A DNA stretch of 64,000 nucleotides from Aquatica leii (GCA_035610365.1 CM069435.1:1824001-1888000), one strand, 5' to 3'. Positions 10,373 to 22,200 are shown, numbered from the stretch's first letter. Numbers and translations are program-made. The notes: generated by a model from the sequence alone, not told the origin.

Positions 10373-13300
10373 TTCTAAAACCTGTGTTTCTGTAATAAAC
10401 CTTTGCCTAGCAAAATTAAATTTAATATTTTTGTTATAGTTAAATTAATAGTTTTAATTATTAATTAAATTATATCGTATTAAAAGCAGGGTCTAATGAT
10501 TTTAGTCTTATCTAAATTCCTCTCGATTTTTCAAGATTGACTGAAAAAACATAATATTTCAAAGCAGTCAGTAACTTAGTAAAACGAAATCAAACGTAAA
10601 AGCACTGAAACATTGAATGAAACTCGACGTGCTGTTATTGAACAGTTCATTCTTTAGGCGCGTCACGTAATTGCATCAAATGGTAATTACTTCAAATCTA
10701 TTGTATCACTTAAACTTGTAAAAATATTAAATTTTTATTATTTTTTAATTTAATACAAACATTTTTGGTTATATATCATTGTTTATTATTTTTTAATCAA
10801 AATGCATACTAATAGTATTATATGTAAATTTTTTTTTTAGAATACTAACAAATACATATACAAAATGGATCACTGAACATTTATAATTTATAACTTAAAA
10901 TAACCTTCGTTTTTTTTTATAATAACTTTTGCAAATGTAGAAGTATTTATTTTTTAGTTTAAATTTATCATTGTTCTTGGCGAGCATATAAGTATTACAC
11001 CAAAACCAAATAAAAAACATTTTTTTTGTAAGTGGGATGCTCTTTTTGCTCAACAATTTTTAATTTTAAACGCAATTTTCTAACGTATTTTCAATTTAGT
11101 CAAAATTTCTTGCGTAAAAATCTAACATATTTACTTGTTTTATCTTGATTTTAATTGGTCTTAAAAACCATCGACTTGTACAGTAACCGTCTCTTTCTAA
11201 ATTTATTTAAAATTTTTTTCTGTTGTGTAATTACAAAATTTAAAATAATAATAACGTATTTTTGAATCGACGTTAACACAGAAAATTATCAATAATTAAA
11301 TTTCCTTTAAAAGGTAAATGTTACGTTGTATTTAACTAAAATTAAGTAGCGACATCAAAATTGTTATTCAGTAAAGAAAATGTAATTTAGTATAGCAGAC
11401 AAAGCACTATATGCTATTTATATCTTTAGAAATTAATTAATAACAATTTTATAGCGCGACACAATAAATTTTAAAATACATTTTAGAAATATTTGTTTTA
11501 ATTAGTGGTTTTAATAATAACCGTATAATGAAAAGCACAATTAAAAACATTACTTCACAATTTGTAAAACAAAGTTGTAATTTATAATCCATGTATTTTC
11601 TATTTGTAAATTTTATAATCCTGTTACTAATAATATACTGTAAATTTACTATAAATTGCAAGAAATTACATGTAACGTTAACAACAAATTTATTTAATGT
11701 AAAAAAAAATAAACAAAGGTTTCTTATAAAAAAAAATGGGTTTAAACAAACTAAAACAGTAAAATGTAGTTTTTTAAGACTTAGAATACAACAAATAATT
11801 TATAAAGTGACAAAAAATAAATCAAACAAAATAGTTTTTATATTATTATTTACTGCTTTACTCCAGCGTTTTTAGTTTTTTGTATGGTTTTTCTTTTCGT
11901 TTTAAATGCGGTACTCGGATAACGTGTTTTGAGTTAACCAAAATCTCTAAATCAGGTAGGCGACGTCGTTACGAAAGTTTGTTCACTAGCTAAAGAATTT
12001 GCTTTAAAGCAAAGATAAATTACGTGTACAAAAATTTCCGCAACATAATAACACGGAAACACTTAACTTAAATTTGACAAACAAGTAAATCTGTTACCAT
12101 AACAAAGCAAACTTTGTAATTTTTTGACTTAAAGGTTTTACAAATTTATTGCACACTAAAACACGACTTAACACGTTCATTGCGTTGGGCGCATACGTGT
12201 GCTGCCAAGCTACCGACGCAGATGACTGCGTTTTTGTACTGTGCATATTATAAGTGACAATAAATGGGATGTTGTTTATATATCAACCAAACATAAAAAT
12301 ATTTTGGTAACTTATAAAAGCAAACGAACAAAAAATATATAGTAGGGGTGGACCGGCAAGGCCAACTTATGTTATTTTACCCATTTACTAGAAAAACTCT
12401 TAGATGGTACAAGAAACTAGCAATCTATGTTATTTAACTATTACTAACTATTTGTTATTTACTCAATATAAACCAAAAATGTCGTTATATGGTTATCACC
12501 TTTGCTCTATTTTTTACAAAAAAGAACGAAAAAAAAAGATTATATATGCGCACCAGTTGCGCTGCAAGATTTTGTTTTGAATCTTGTTTCCGCGAGTTTC
12601 ATAAAAACATTCAAGTTTAAATTTTAAATAATTTATTTTATTTTGTATTTTTTACAGTGAATTACTAAAACCATATAGTTAAATATTTCAAGAAAAATAC
12701 CCACGAAACAAGATAATCAATACACACAATACGTCTCACAAAAAAAATTGTGTCTACCGGCATCAGCAAAAAAGTGATAATCTAAATGACTAACATAAAG
12801 AAAATTTACCTGAAATAAAAGCAATATAGTATTACAATGCAAATCTTCACGACTAAAACAAAATATTTATGACTGACGGAACTAATAAATTACATGTGCA
12901 TTAAATAAACTTATGGTAACAAAGAAATTGAACTTTAAATGCATCAGCACTCAATAAGTACTTATAAAATAAATAAACTGTTTTTATGACTTGTTTGATT
13001 TTATTAAAATAATTTTGGTAACTTGGTTTCTGAGCTTTCAAATAAGTAAGTTTTTTTCTTTTTTATGTTATTTTGTTATGCGAAAAAAAATATGGAGCTT
13101 TATTTTTTTAAGTATGCTTTTGTTTGTCTTTTTTTGTAGATTTTTGCAGTATCTACAATATTGGTTTTTGCTCTTATTCAAGTTTTATTATGCGTTATTA
13201 TAGTCATTTATTAAGTTTCTGTTAATTTTATTTCTTAGAATTTTTGCATATAGACGATTTGTGTTTTTACTTCAAATCGATTCTACAGTAACCTTTTAAT

Positions 13301-13495
13301 AATTTTTTTCATTAGTTGATGTTTTATCTTACATGGTAAAAATTGATCGCTGTTGATATTTACTGAATTTACAGACCGTGCAACTAGTATTTCAGTTAGT
13401 GTAAATTATTATTACATAAATAATGTGTAATTGTTAGTCTTTGACATTATGAAAAACATTTTTAAAGTTCATTTTTTTCATTAATTCTTTAAATG
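10373..13495. other. Long stretch without recognised genes
   Basis: I find no homology I can name in 3.1 kb. Short open frames at 11449-11661 (-), 11591-11875 (+) and 12991-13203 (+) have compositions expected of AT-rich random sequence (rich in I, L, F, K, N) and no motif. A slightly GC-richer patch at about 12170-12240 (TTAACACGTTCATTGC followed by a GCGC-rich hairpin-like run) looks like the end of a small unclassified DNA element, but I cannot find its partner end. Confidence 0.35.
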
Positions 13496-13820
13496 GGTTT
13501 ATTATATTATATTTTATAATTTTTATTTTTTATAAATTCTCAAAACCTTCCCATTATTTTATTTTTTTTTTTTTTATTTCAATATTTTAATAAACGCTAC
13601 ATGTTTCGACTAATTGTCAATTCAATTCTAATGTAGTAAGTTTATATTTAAATAAGATTTGATTTTATATTTTTTATTTTATAGTATACGCCTGAAGATG
13701 ACAATTAGTCGAAACATTTATTAAAATATTTTTAAAAAAAATTAAAATAAAACATAGAGAAGGCATAAGAAGGTTTTGAGAATTTATAAAAAATAAAAAA
13801 TAAAAATTTAATAATACAAA
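13496..13820 (+). repeat. Palindromic PLE-like terminus with hammerhead-like core
   Basis: Two imperfect inverted arms of roughly 110 bp, about 13515-13619 and 13698-13805, flank a short AT spacer. The left arm ends in TTTCGACTAATTGTCA and the right arm begins with its exact complement TGACAATTAGTCGAAA. Both arms carry a long A/T run and then AAACCTTC or GAAGGTTTTGAG and TTATAAAAAATAAAA. The right arm contains CCTGAAGATGACAATTAGTC followed by GAAAC (13691-13715), that is a CUGANGA, stem, GAAA core like that at the 3' ends of the PLE-B copies. I read this as a solitary inverted pseudo-LTR of a third PLE family. No coding sequence lies between the arms. Confidence 0.6.
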
Positions 13821-15217
13821 ACATTTTTATATATGTAGTTTTGTTTGTAGACCGTGGTGTTGATTTTAAGATTTATTAGCGCAAATATCAATTAATAAAT
13901 AAATAAATAACATAAAAACAATAAATTATTGTGCGTTGCTTAACACTACTGTGTGAGTCATTTTTTGTACAAGCGTTGATATCACCCATAATAAAATAAT
14001 TTATGAACAAGCATTACTAACGTATTTAACTTCTAAGAGTTTTATTTTTTTAAATTATTTTTATTGATTAAAGAAATATCTAAGTTATAATTGCAATTAC
14101 ATTACATACATTTAATTTATGGTTGTTTTTAATGTTGCTTTTAGTTAATTTAATTGAAATTAAAGAAATTTATTAATTGCGTTAAAATAGAAAATTTATA
14201 AGATGTAAAAGTACATTAGATTATTCGTGCAATGTTTATTACTTGATTTATATTTTGAATATTACTTAAACTTCAAAGAGCGTAGTTTCAAAGACTGAAC
14301 TAATCACATATTTATCTCAATTTACGTATAAATAGAATTAATATTTTATAAAATTTGTACATATTAATGAAACCATATGTTACGCGTAAAAATGCTTTGT
14401 TTTTATATAAAGAATAAACGATATGTAATTAATTTGAAAATTTTAATTTGTTAATTTGTTTTTTAGGTGAAAACGAATGAAATCATAAAAATAAATTATA
14501 TAATAATTAAAAATTAAACGTAACCAACTAGTGATTTGATTTTATTATTTGTTGCGTTTATTTCTTTGCTTCCAAGAAAATTCAAAAGTGATTAATACAA
14601 TTTTTTTAAGTATTTTAATTGTTATATTATTATAATAATTAGTTGTTTTACTTAGGTACTTAAATAAACGCTTAAAACTAAAATAGTAAAAAGTAGAAAG
14701 TTCAAGCTAATTTTGGACTCAATTGAATTTGATTTAGTCAGATCCAAAATGCAATACGCTCCAAAATAGTCACTTCCAAAAATTGCTGTATTATTTTTGT
14801 TTAAAGTTTTAGTTATTTGACAAGTTAAATTTATTTGTCAAAAACTAAAACTAAAATTTGATGAATTAAATAATCTGCTCATGTGTTGACTTTTATAGAC
14901 CATAAAAACCTAATAAAGATTTCAAAATATTTTTTGTTTAAAATGTTTTAAGTTAAATAATAAACAGTTTTAAGTTTTAAATAAAGATAGGTTTTAACTT
15001 TTTTTTAGACTTATTTTAAACAAGTTGTAAAAATTTTTAATAAACCTACCAACTTCTTAATTATAGATTTTAATAATTGACAAATGTTTCTGTATTCTCA
15101 GTAATTTTAAAAATAAATTACAATTTTATGATAGAATCTTAAGCTTTTGTGGTTTTTTTAGTTGCGACTTAAAAGTAAAATAGATGTTATCACTACCATA
15201 CAAGCATACAATATTTA
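13821..15217. other. AT-rich non-coding stretch
   Basis: No gene, inverted repeat or RNA signal was recognised in this interval. Confidence 0.35.
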
Positions 15218-15410
15218 ATGCTTTCTCCAGTTATAGCCAATATGGAGTATTTTGAAACTGAAATAATAAAGAATGTTGAGTTAAAACCATAAACTTAGTT
15301 TATATATGTTGATGATACATTTGTTTGCCTCATGGCAAAGATTAACTAAATCAGATCTTTCAACATCTAAATTCTGGACATAATAACATTAAATTTACTA
15401 TATAACGCGG
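15218..15410 (+). mobile_element. Penelope-like RT scrap (family PLE-C type)
   Basis: A short plus-strand remnant reads LSPVIANMEYFETEIIKNVE (about 15222-15280), then YVDDTFVCLM (about 15304-15335), then NNIKFT-like residues. The LSPVxANxxMExFE segment plus YVDDTFV is the classic order of RT motif B follow-on and motif C in the Neptune/Poseidon type of Penelope-like element. It is distinct from PLE-A and PLE-B in sequence. The scrap is a few dozen codons long with stops, so it is non-functional. Confidence 0.6.
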
Positions 15411-15790
15411 TCTTAGCCAAAATATTACAATTTTGTGAATTATGAGTTATCAAATTTTTAAAAAACTGGTATTGATTATGCTGATTCTTGGTTAACTAGT
15501 TTTGGTTGCTGTAGGAAACTTATAATTTACAGCCCGCATATGATTTTTGAAGCGTATAGAAGTATTTTGTTCAACTTGTGTTTTCATAATCATTATCAAT
15601 TGACTACACAAAACCAAATATCTTTTTTGCAAAATTATACAAACCTACAAATGAAATCCATGCAGCAATCTACAACCTACAAGGAAACTCCAAAATGTCA
15701 AATAAACCAACAACCAAGTGTAGACAAAATAAATGCAATTAGAAAAGTGATTGCATTCGATTTATTAAGGAACGATTATTAAGCGATGCA
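15411..15790. other. Unassigned stretch
   Basis: An 80-codon open frame at 15540-15782 (+), rich in N, Q and T, has no recognisable motif and is probably chance. Nothing else was seen. Confidence 0.3.
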
Positions 15791-15918
15791 TAGATGCAAT
15801 GACGGGTGAAACGAACGGCTTTGAGCAATAGTGATGAAGGAGCAGCGTTGGCAATTCCATTACGTATAAATAAAATAAGTGGGTCAGTTTAGTTATAGTT
15901 TTTAATACACAATTGCCA

Positions 15919-15999
15919 CCGACAGTAGCAAATAGCAAACAACTCACTAAACACGACTGCGACGAACTGCTTCAGCTGCGGGATCGGTTGCCGTAGTTT
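15919..15999 (-). repeat. BEL/Pao LTR remnant, left copy
   Basis: The block starting GACAGTAGCAAATAGCA and continuing through GCAACGAACT- and GATCGGT-like words is repeated at 21556-21637 with scattered differences. The two lie at opposite ends of the BEL/Pao coding remnants, which is the expected place for LTRs. Only about 80 bp are clearly shared. Confidence 0.45.
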
Positions 16000-16153
16000 T
16001 TGTATTCCAAAAAAAAACCTTATTTAACTACAAAAAAAATTCTACTCTAAACTTGACTATAAAATTTTAAAAAAGTTAGAAAAATATAAGAATCGACGCT
16101 GGCCTATTATACTATCCAGAAAAGGTAAGCACAGTGACCACTTTTACTGCACC

Positions 16154-16468
16154 TTACTTGTTCTTTATAAAATACCAGACAATGTCACGGTTTGTCAATT
16201 GATTTTCAAACAGATGGTTCTTTAGCGTTTCAATAAAATTTCTAATTTCTTTGCTACACCAATAAAGATTTCGTTTGATTACTGTAAAATGATAACTAGC
16301 TTCACGGCGAGAGGTAAACCGATCAAGATTAGCCAAAAATGCATTAATAGAGAGAGGTGATACTAGTTCTATATGAATGACTTTGGTCGCCATGCAAACA
16401 AATGTACAGAAGTAAGATTTACTAATAACTGCTTTACAAAGTTTTGAAGATTTAATTAACATTAACAA
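16154..16468 (-). pseudogene. BEL/Pao integrase fragment
   Basis: This minus-strand open frame of about 104 codons contains CTFVCMATKVIHIELVSPLS followed by NAFLANLDRFTSRR. That is the hallmark start of the integrase catalytic core in BEL/Pao elements (pattern C-x-F-V-C-x-x-T-K-A-x-H-I-E-x-V-x-x-L-S). In this family the segment precedes the second catalytic Asp; the expected 'D-N-G-T-N-F' block directly after is frameshifted and unreadable here. The enzyme would insert the cDNA into chromosomes; this copy cannot. Confidence in the family is high because the motif is long and specific. Confidence 0.75.
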
Positions 16469-17599
16469 TTGTCCATTTGAGCACGTTACTCAATATTTAG
16501 ACAACCTTTCCTTATTGGAAATCTGTGATTTTAGAATTAAATCTAAAACAAACCGGACAGTAGCGCACACCATTTTTTAATTAATTAGGCGTCTAGAAAC
16601 AATCGAAATTTCTCTACTTAATGATGCTTGAAAGGTTTGTTGACCAATATGTAGATAAATCACGTGATAGTATTGCACAATGAATTTAGTTAGATAACAG
16701 TTTTTTAACATAAACAAAGGATGCTTAACTAATCACGACAAACCAGAATTTGACAATCAATCGCCTACCCTTAAAAATTCCAATTAGTCATTTTTTCTAA
16801 TATTGTGTGGATAAAATCTTTATGCCTAAGCAACGCGAAAAAGCTAAATAACGCTCTATAAATAACCATAAATACTTAAAAACAAAGAGGTTTTTGTACT
16901 AAACAAAGCTAATGTTTGTTTGGTCTTCAGAACATCCTAGGTAACGTGCACAGCATTACTCGGCCATGTCTTAAGCAAATAAAAAACCTAAGTCCGCCAC
17001 CATAAGTCTAAATTGCAAAGTTGACTAGGAAATAGCGCACGAGAAGCATAGTCAGCTGGGTTATCATTTGTTAAAACGTGACCCCAATAGGATTTGGAAA
17101 ATTACTGATTTATTTTTGCAATGCGGTGTGCAATAAAAGATTTTAAAATATAAGGTTCCATGCCCAACCAAGACAAAACTATACTAAAATCAGTCTACAT
17201 GTGAACTGAATAAATGGGATATTGTTGGAAACAGCGGGATAATCCATTCAAGGTTTGAACAAGTAAAACAGCACCGAATTGTGATGACCTTAAAAGTATC
17301 GACCTTTGTTCAAGTATTTAACAATTTGACTCTAGTGTATCCAGTGCTATCAGAGGAACAACGATTAATTAGATAGCCATAATCAAGTTCAAAAGCGTTT
17401 GAAAACCCTAAAACCTGAAAGCTGACAGTTTGCGCTACCAAAACAAATCTTGGAGTTTTTTTTTCAGCGTTTTAAATTTAGTAACAAAAGTCGTCGCGCA
17501 TAAAATATGCATTCCATTTAAACTATATTCGCATAAAACACTTAGCAAAAAATGCTACTGGAGATATCCATCTTAAAAGATCAAATCAAATCTGACTGA

Positions 17600-17830
17600 A
17601 GAATTAAACAAATTCCTCCAAACAACGTGCTAAAAATATTGATCATCAGAATCGATAAGAACTTTTCTGTACATTTTAGAAATGTCTACATAAACGCAAA
17701 CTTGGGTTACCTAAAATTACACACAATATCTTCTGAGTTGGACTGTAAAACAGGACCCGCCAAAAGACATTGGTTAAGAAAAATGTTATTTATTTGTTTT
17801 GCGAAAGCATCAAGCACTACTTAAATTTTA
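17600..17830 (-). pseudogene. BEL/Pao reverse transcriptase fragment
   Basis: On the minus strand a short broken block reads LLAGPVLQSN, then VDISKMYRKVLIDSDDQYFQ, then VVWR. This matches the BEL/Pao RT pattern 'LxxGPxxQ...(A)DISKMYRQIxIxxxDxxFQxIxWR', where the D of DISKMY is the first catalytic Asp (motif A). A frameshift lies between the two blocks. It sits between the protease/linker remnant and the integrase remnant, in the correct order. Confidence 0.65.
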
Positions 17831-18067
17831 GAAGTACCATTTTTAGGCTTGTACACCTCGTGATGAGGAATGGTGTATAGTTTATGTTTCGTTTGTCAGT
17901 TTTACATGACCTAACTCTAAATATTCTTACATAAACTGACGATACCATATAGGTCTTTTAGATTAACTTACAAAACGCCGCTCTTGATAAGACAATCGAT
18001 TAAGAGCTAACCGTCGGTTACTTGATAGAATTTTGAAATCTTTACAAAAACGTAACTTGACAATATG

Positions 18068-18480
18068 TTAGCCAAACGAGTCCTTAGAATGAGTTTCAAG
18101 AAATGACTCTTTAGGATCTTTCTGAACACTCACAAAAGGTTCTTCTAGCTCCCAAAATTTTTGCATGGCGGTACTCAAGTTTTGACCACCTTTATACGAC
18201 TTTTGAACAAATAATGTTGTTGCATCATTGGTAGGTGAAAACCCGCATAAAGAAGATACAGAACTCATTTTAACCAAACCAAAGATTGTTGATAACGTTG
18301 CAGGAAAGACATTCAAATGAGGTTGGTGCTTTAAAAACGCTGTAACAAATACCTCTTTTTCTAACTGTCTGTCAATAGGAACCGGAACATTAAACGAAGG
18401 GTCAGCAAGCTTTGTAGAACCAAACTTGTTTTTCAGTTCATTAGGAAGAATTGCCATCGGTAATTCTAAAGTGAAAAAAT
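18068..18480 (-). pseudogene. BEL/Pao pol segment between protease and RT
   Basis: The minus-strand frame of about 129 codons contains KLADPSFNVPVPID near its N-terminus, STIFGLV in the middle and QKFWELEEP near the C-terminus. In BEL/Pao polyproteins the sequence 'LADPxFxxPxxIDxLLGAD', then 'TxFGWxLSG', then 'FWExEE' spans the end of the aspartic protease and the linker to RT. The match to this chain is specific. The protease core itself is not readable. The frame ends before RT, which is found in broken form further along the same strand. Confidence 0.7.
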
Positions 18481-19475
18481 CTCGGTTTCATTTTATTGTC
18501 CATTGATGATTGAAACGGGGTGATATGATTGACGTCAGAATTTCTTTCAAAGCTAAAGTAGGTCAAGATTCTATTTTGGCAACTAATACTGGTGAACGAG
18601 TAAGTTGAATGCCTAACCTATCTATAAAGAATTTGGTCAAAAATAATTTTGAAGTCCCGCTATCAAACACAACCATGAAAGATACCAAATGCCTAAAGGC
18701 GTTCCTAATATGTAAAACAACTGTACCTAACAAAATATTTGTAGAAGAACTTGTAACACCGTTATAGTATCGCTGTTAGAATCAGACAAGAATGTATTAG
18801 CTTTAATAGGTTTATCTTCTTGAGATTGATCGTTTGAGAGGTTGCTACTAGTATAGAGGACTTAGCTGAATTATTTTGAAAACCTATAAAATAAAGAAAT
18901 GAATGGTGACTTTTCTTTCAAGTTTTACAGTGATACGAAGACACAGAATTATTGTTTTGATGGTCTAATAAAATACGTTAAAATAAAGGTTACGCTGTTT
19001 AATTCGTCTGTTAGACTTTGTTTTAGAAATTTGGATCAATTCATTAGCTTATGAGACTGTCAACATAAAGGCCATTGTCAACACTAGTTAAACCAACAAA
19101 AGAATGCGCCTAATAAATTTTGGCTTAATATATTGAGTTGAAACTAAATTAATTTGAAGGAATTTTTTCATTTTGATTCGATAAAGGAAATCAATAAATC
19201 GCAAGTAGAAAAAGCAACGTTTTTGGAATCTTTTTTAAAACTAATATATCAGGTATTATTGTCCAAAATTTTTAGACCTAAGTGTAACAAAATGAATTAT
19301 GCCAAGTTAGGTATATCCAAGTTTGTTAAAGCTAAAACGTTCTCTCTAAACACTGATAAAAATCTTAACATTTCAGTCAAAAATTCCGTCTTTAACTACG
19401 AAAAATCCGTTGTAAAGAATTAACCGCAAGAACTTTAGAGTCATCAAATTGAGTAATCAAAAAGCTATAAGTTTG

Positions 19476-20940
19476 GTGTCTGTGAAGTTAGCACAACATT
19501 CTATAAATACAAAAAAAATAATAAGAGTTCCAATAGCACTTTTCATAGTTCTACAGTTCCTGATAAAAATTAAAAAAAGTTCCGCATTTCTTACCTTAAC
19601 AAAATGAAATTGTAAAAACGTCGTGATAACTTCGCAAATCTAGCACGACATCCTCCTCTCTAAAGTACTAAAACGCGTTGAAAATTACAATTTTTGACAA
19701 GAGTTCTGAATAGTTCCGGTCAAGTTAAGTATATATGTATATATAATTTTAGAGCACTTTTTTATAAATTAAAAATTTTGAATAAATTTATAATATTTAC
19801 CCTCAGCACGACATTCTGTAAAAATTTTTTTTTGTAATTAATAAGAGCTCTAATAGCACTTTTCATAATTCTACAGTTTCTAATGTAAATTTTAAAAATT
19901 TTTAGCGTTTCTTACCTTAAAAAACGAAATTGTAAAAACTCGTGCTAACTTCTCAAATCTAGCACGACACCCTCCTCTCTAAAGTACTAAAACGCGTTGA
20001 AAATTACTATTTTTGACAAGAGTTTTGAATATTCCGGTCAAGTTAAGTATATATGTGTAATTTTAGATCACTATTTTAACAATTAACAATTTTTAATAAA
20101 TTTCTAATATTCAGGCACAGCACGACATTTTCACAAAAAGTCGTGCCAGACGTATTTTTTCAAAATTGTTTAAAAAATAGTAATCATAAAATGTCCTTAA
20201 AACATAGAACTCATATAGAAATGTTTCTAATGCATAGAACTTTTATAGAACTGTGTAAAATTTCTGTTAAAACTGCGGAAAATCATCAGCACTACACATT
20301 TTCACAAAATGTGCCAAACGTAATTTTTGAAAATAGTTTAAAAAATGGTAATCAGTTGGAACTTTTCTTTAAAATGTTTCTAATGCATAGAACTCTTATA
20401 GAACTATGTAAATTTTCTATTAAGACTAAGAAAAATCATTAGCACGACACATTTTTACAAAATGTGCTAGACGTAATTTTTGAAAATAGTTTAAAGTAAT
20501 CAATTGGAACTTTTCTTTAAAATGTTTCTAATGCATAGAACTCTTATAGAACTGTGTAAAAATTATATTAAAACTAAAGAAAATCATCAGTACGACACAT
20601 TTTTACAAAATGTCGTGCTGTGCCTGAATATTAGAAATTTATTTAAAAATAGTTAATTGTTAAAATAGTGATCTAAAATTATATGTATATAATTAACTAA
20701 CTATTCAGAACTCTTGTCAAAAATAGTAATTTTCAACGCGTTTTAGTACTTTAGAGAGGAGAGTGTCGTGCTAGATTTGCGAAGTTAGCACGACATTTTT
20801 ACAATTTCGTTTTTTTAAGGTAAGAAATGCGGAACTTTTTTAAATTATTATCAGGAACTATAGAACTATGAAAAGTGATATTGGAACTCTTATTATTTTT
20901 TTTTTGTATTTATAGAATGTAGTGCTAACTTCACAGACAC
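19476..20940. mobile_element. Foldback (FB)-type element with 9-bp target duplication
   Basis: A 1,465-bp non-coding element is bounded by the perfect 9-bp direct repeat ATAAGTTTG (19467-19475 and 20941-20949). It begins GTGTCTGTGAAGTTAGCAC and ends with the exact complement GTGCTAACTTCACAGACAC. The left arm (19476 to about 20115) is two tandem copies of a ~316-bp block. The right arm (about 20605-20940) is one inverted copy of the same block. The centre holds about three tandem units of 148-169 bp (starts near 20121, 20290, 20443, with a partial unit at 20591). No transposase is encoded. A 9-bp duplication with long structured inverted arms is the signature of Foldback elements and of the Mutator-like superfamily; superfamily assignment is inference. 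It lies within the BEL/Pao gag relic. Confidence 0.85.
20121..20618. repeat. Internal tandem units of the Foldback element
   Basis: About three units, each starting with a CACGACA(CA)TTTT-type word. Each contains the shared words GACGTA, CTAATGCATAGAAC, TTATAGAACT and GAAAATCAT. The outermost words form short hairpins: GCACGAC...GTCGTGC at 20120-20146, and a matching one at 20591-20618. The spacings between unit starts are 169, 153 and 148 bp. A 99-codon open frame across two units (20143-20442, +) merely reflects the repeat and is not a gene. Confidence 0.75.
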
Positions 20941-20949
20941 ATAAGTTTG

Positions 20950-21240
20950 AGTGTAATTACTAGAACTAAAAGAAATTTAAAAAAGAGCTTTAGCTGCTTA
21001 CAAATCTTTTAAATAATTGAATTTATCGATATTTCTTAAGTCACGTTATTATGAACTAGAGACAAATACGAGTCTTTGAAGCAGCACGAATGTATTACTA
21101 TTATCACTATTAAATTTAGGTAACTTAATTTTCTATAATCGGACTAGAAGTGTAGAAAGGTTAGGAGCTGTCTTCATAGATATCATCCAAATGTTGAATC
21201 CTAGTTTTAAATGCAGGTAATTTTTTTTTAAATAATTTTT
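20950..21240 (-). pseudogene. BEL/Pao gag fragment
   Basis: Minus-strand reading gives TRIQHLDDIYEDS, then IKLPKFNSDNSNTFV, then INKFNYLKDL-like and SSSNYTQTY blocks. These correspond to the conserved BEL/Pao gag sequence 'IxLPxFxGxxxxW...F...VxKFxYLxxxLxGxAxxxIxxxxxxxxNYxxA'. The fragment stops exactly at the Foldback insertion. On the far side of the insertion, past one copy of the 9-bp duplication, the same frame continues toward 19400, which shows that the Foldback landed in pre-existing gag sequence. Several stops are present. Confidence 0.6.
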
Positions 21241-21555
21241 TACAAATATTGACAATTGCTTGTAAACGTTGAAAATATTTTTTTTGCGAGTAATTAACAT
21301 TTAAAGTTTTTCTTTATGTACTTTCGTAATCATAGACTACCGCCAACTAAACAATTAATGTCAATAACTAATGCGATCGATAGTGTAATAACACAATCTA
21401 AACCTTACAATTATAAGCACAACGAATATTCTATTTAATAATTCAAATATTTAAATCTATGCAATAAATAAACTATTTAAGTAACCCAAACTAGAAATTA
21501 GAATTACCTATTTGTAGTTGCAAAAACAACAATTTTGATCGACAAATGATCAAAT

Positions 21556-21637
21556 GACAGTAGCAAATAGCATAAAACTCACCAAATATAAATGCAACGA
21601 ACTACTTCACTTACAAGATCGGTCACCGTAATTTCAA
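21556..21637 (-). repeat. BEL/Pao LTR remnant, right copy
   Basis: Partner of 15919-15999, in the same orientation, with the shared block starting GACAGTAGCAAATAGCA. The moderate divergence between the copies indicates an old insertion. Confidence 0.45.
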
Positions 21638-21754
21638 AAATTTGTAGTAAATTTTAAAAGTAAATACCTGTAGACCAAGAGGAAGTTACGCTAGTAAACA
21701 CATTTTTTTCCATTTTAGCTATGAATATTTGTAGTGAGTTAGTCGGCACTTACG

Positions 21755-22200
21755 ATTCTTTTCGTAAATATTGAAACGTCCGAGAAGTCATTCTCAATTT
21801 GGAGAGCCTTTGCAAGGTTTTTGTACATTTCCAGAACGTATGCCGATATGAAACATTCGAGAAGGATTTCCAATATGTATAAATGCGGCACAAACAAATC
21901 AGAGGTCAGTTATTCCCGTAATGTGAAGATAGCAGTGTTAAGAAGATTATTCAAGTTTAAATAAATAAGTGATTAACGCGTGTGAGATAAATCTATGGTG
22001 TGTAACCTTGTACGTGACTTTAGTGTAAACAATCAATAAGTGTTAAATAGTTATCCGCGGACTTTATCTTCGTGTAAGTTAAAGTAAATTAGTGTAAATG
22101 TTTTTATTAAATATTCTTAGATTTAATTAGTTCGGTTAGTTTCAACGTGTACATATTTTTAGAATAAATAAATTAGTGTTAATAAATTAAATTAATAAAA
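21755..22200 (+). repeat. LTR-like repeat, copy A (possible solo LTR)
   Basis: About 440 bp is shared with 44390-44824 in the same orientation. Conserved landmarks are TATTGAAACGT, a TATA-like box (TATAAATGCGG here, TATAAAAGCGG in copy B), CAGTGTTAAGAAGATTAT, the word TAAATAAGTGATTAACGCGT, and a tail with TTATTAAATATTCTTAGATT, TTAGTTCGGTTAGT and ATAAATAAATTAGT. The order TATA, initiator-like CAGTTATT, then AATAAA-rich end is what an LTR shows. I found no TG...CA termini or target duplication, so a solo LTR is inference; a SINE or other non-coding repeat is possible. Confidence 0.5.

Larger units (their letters stand above)
15791..21655 (-). mobile_element. Degenerate BEL/Pao-type LTR retroelement, minus strand
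   Basis: Read on the minus strand, gag (21240-20950, then resuming at 19475), a protease-to-RT linker (about 18480-18068), RT (about 17830-17600) and integrase (16468-16154) occur in the order expected of BEL/Pao elements. Candidate LTR remnants are a shared block beginning GACAGTAGCAAATAGCA at about 15919-15999 and 21556-21637. These two are in the same orientation and moderately diverged, which implies an old insertion. A Foldback element occupies 19476-20940 inside gag. The reading frames are ruined by many indels. Exact outer ends and a target duplication could not be fixed. Confidence 0.65.

Noticed and set aside
11449..13203. Open frames of 70-94 codons in the 10.4-13.5 kb interval as possible small genes
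   Set aside because: Their amino-acid content is that of random AT-rich sequence, they have no motif, and several overlap on opposite strands.
20143..20442. 99-codon plus-strand frame as a gene
   Set aside because: It lies wholly within the tandem units of the Foldback element and simply repeats a non-coding unit.
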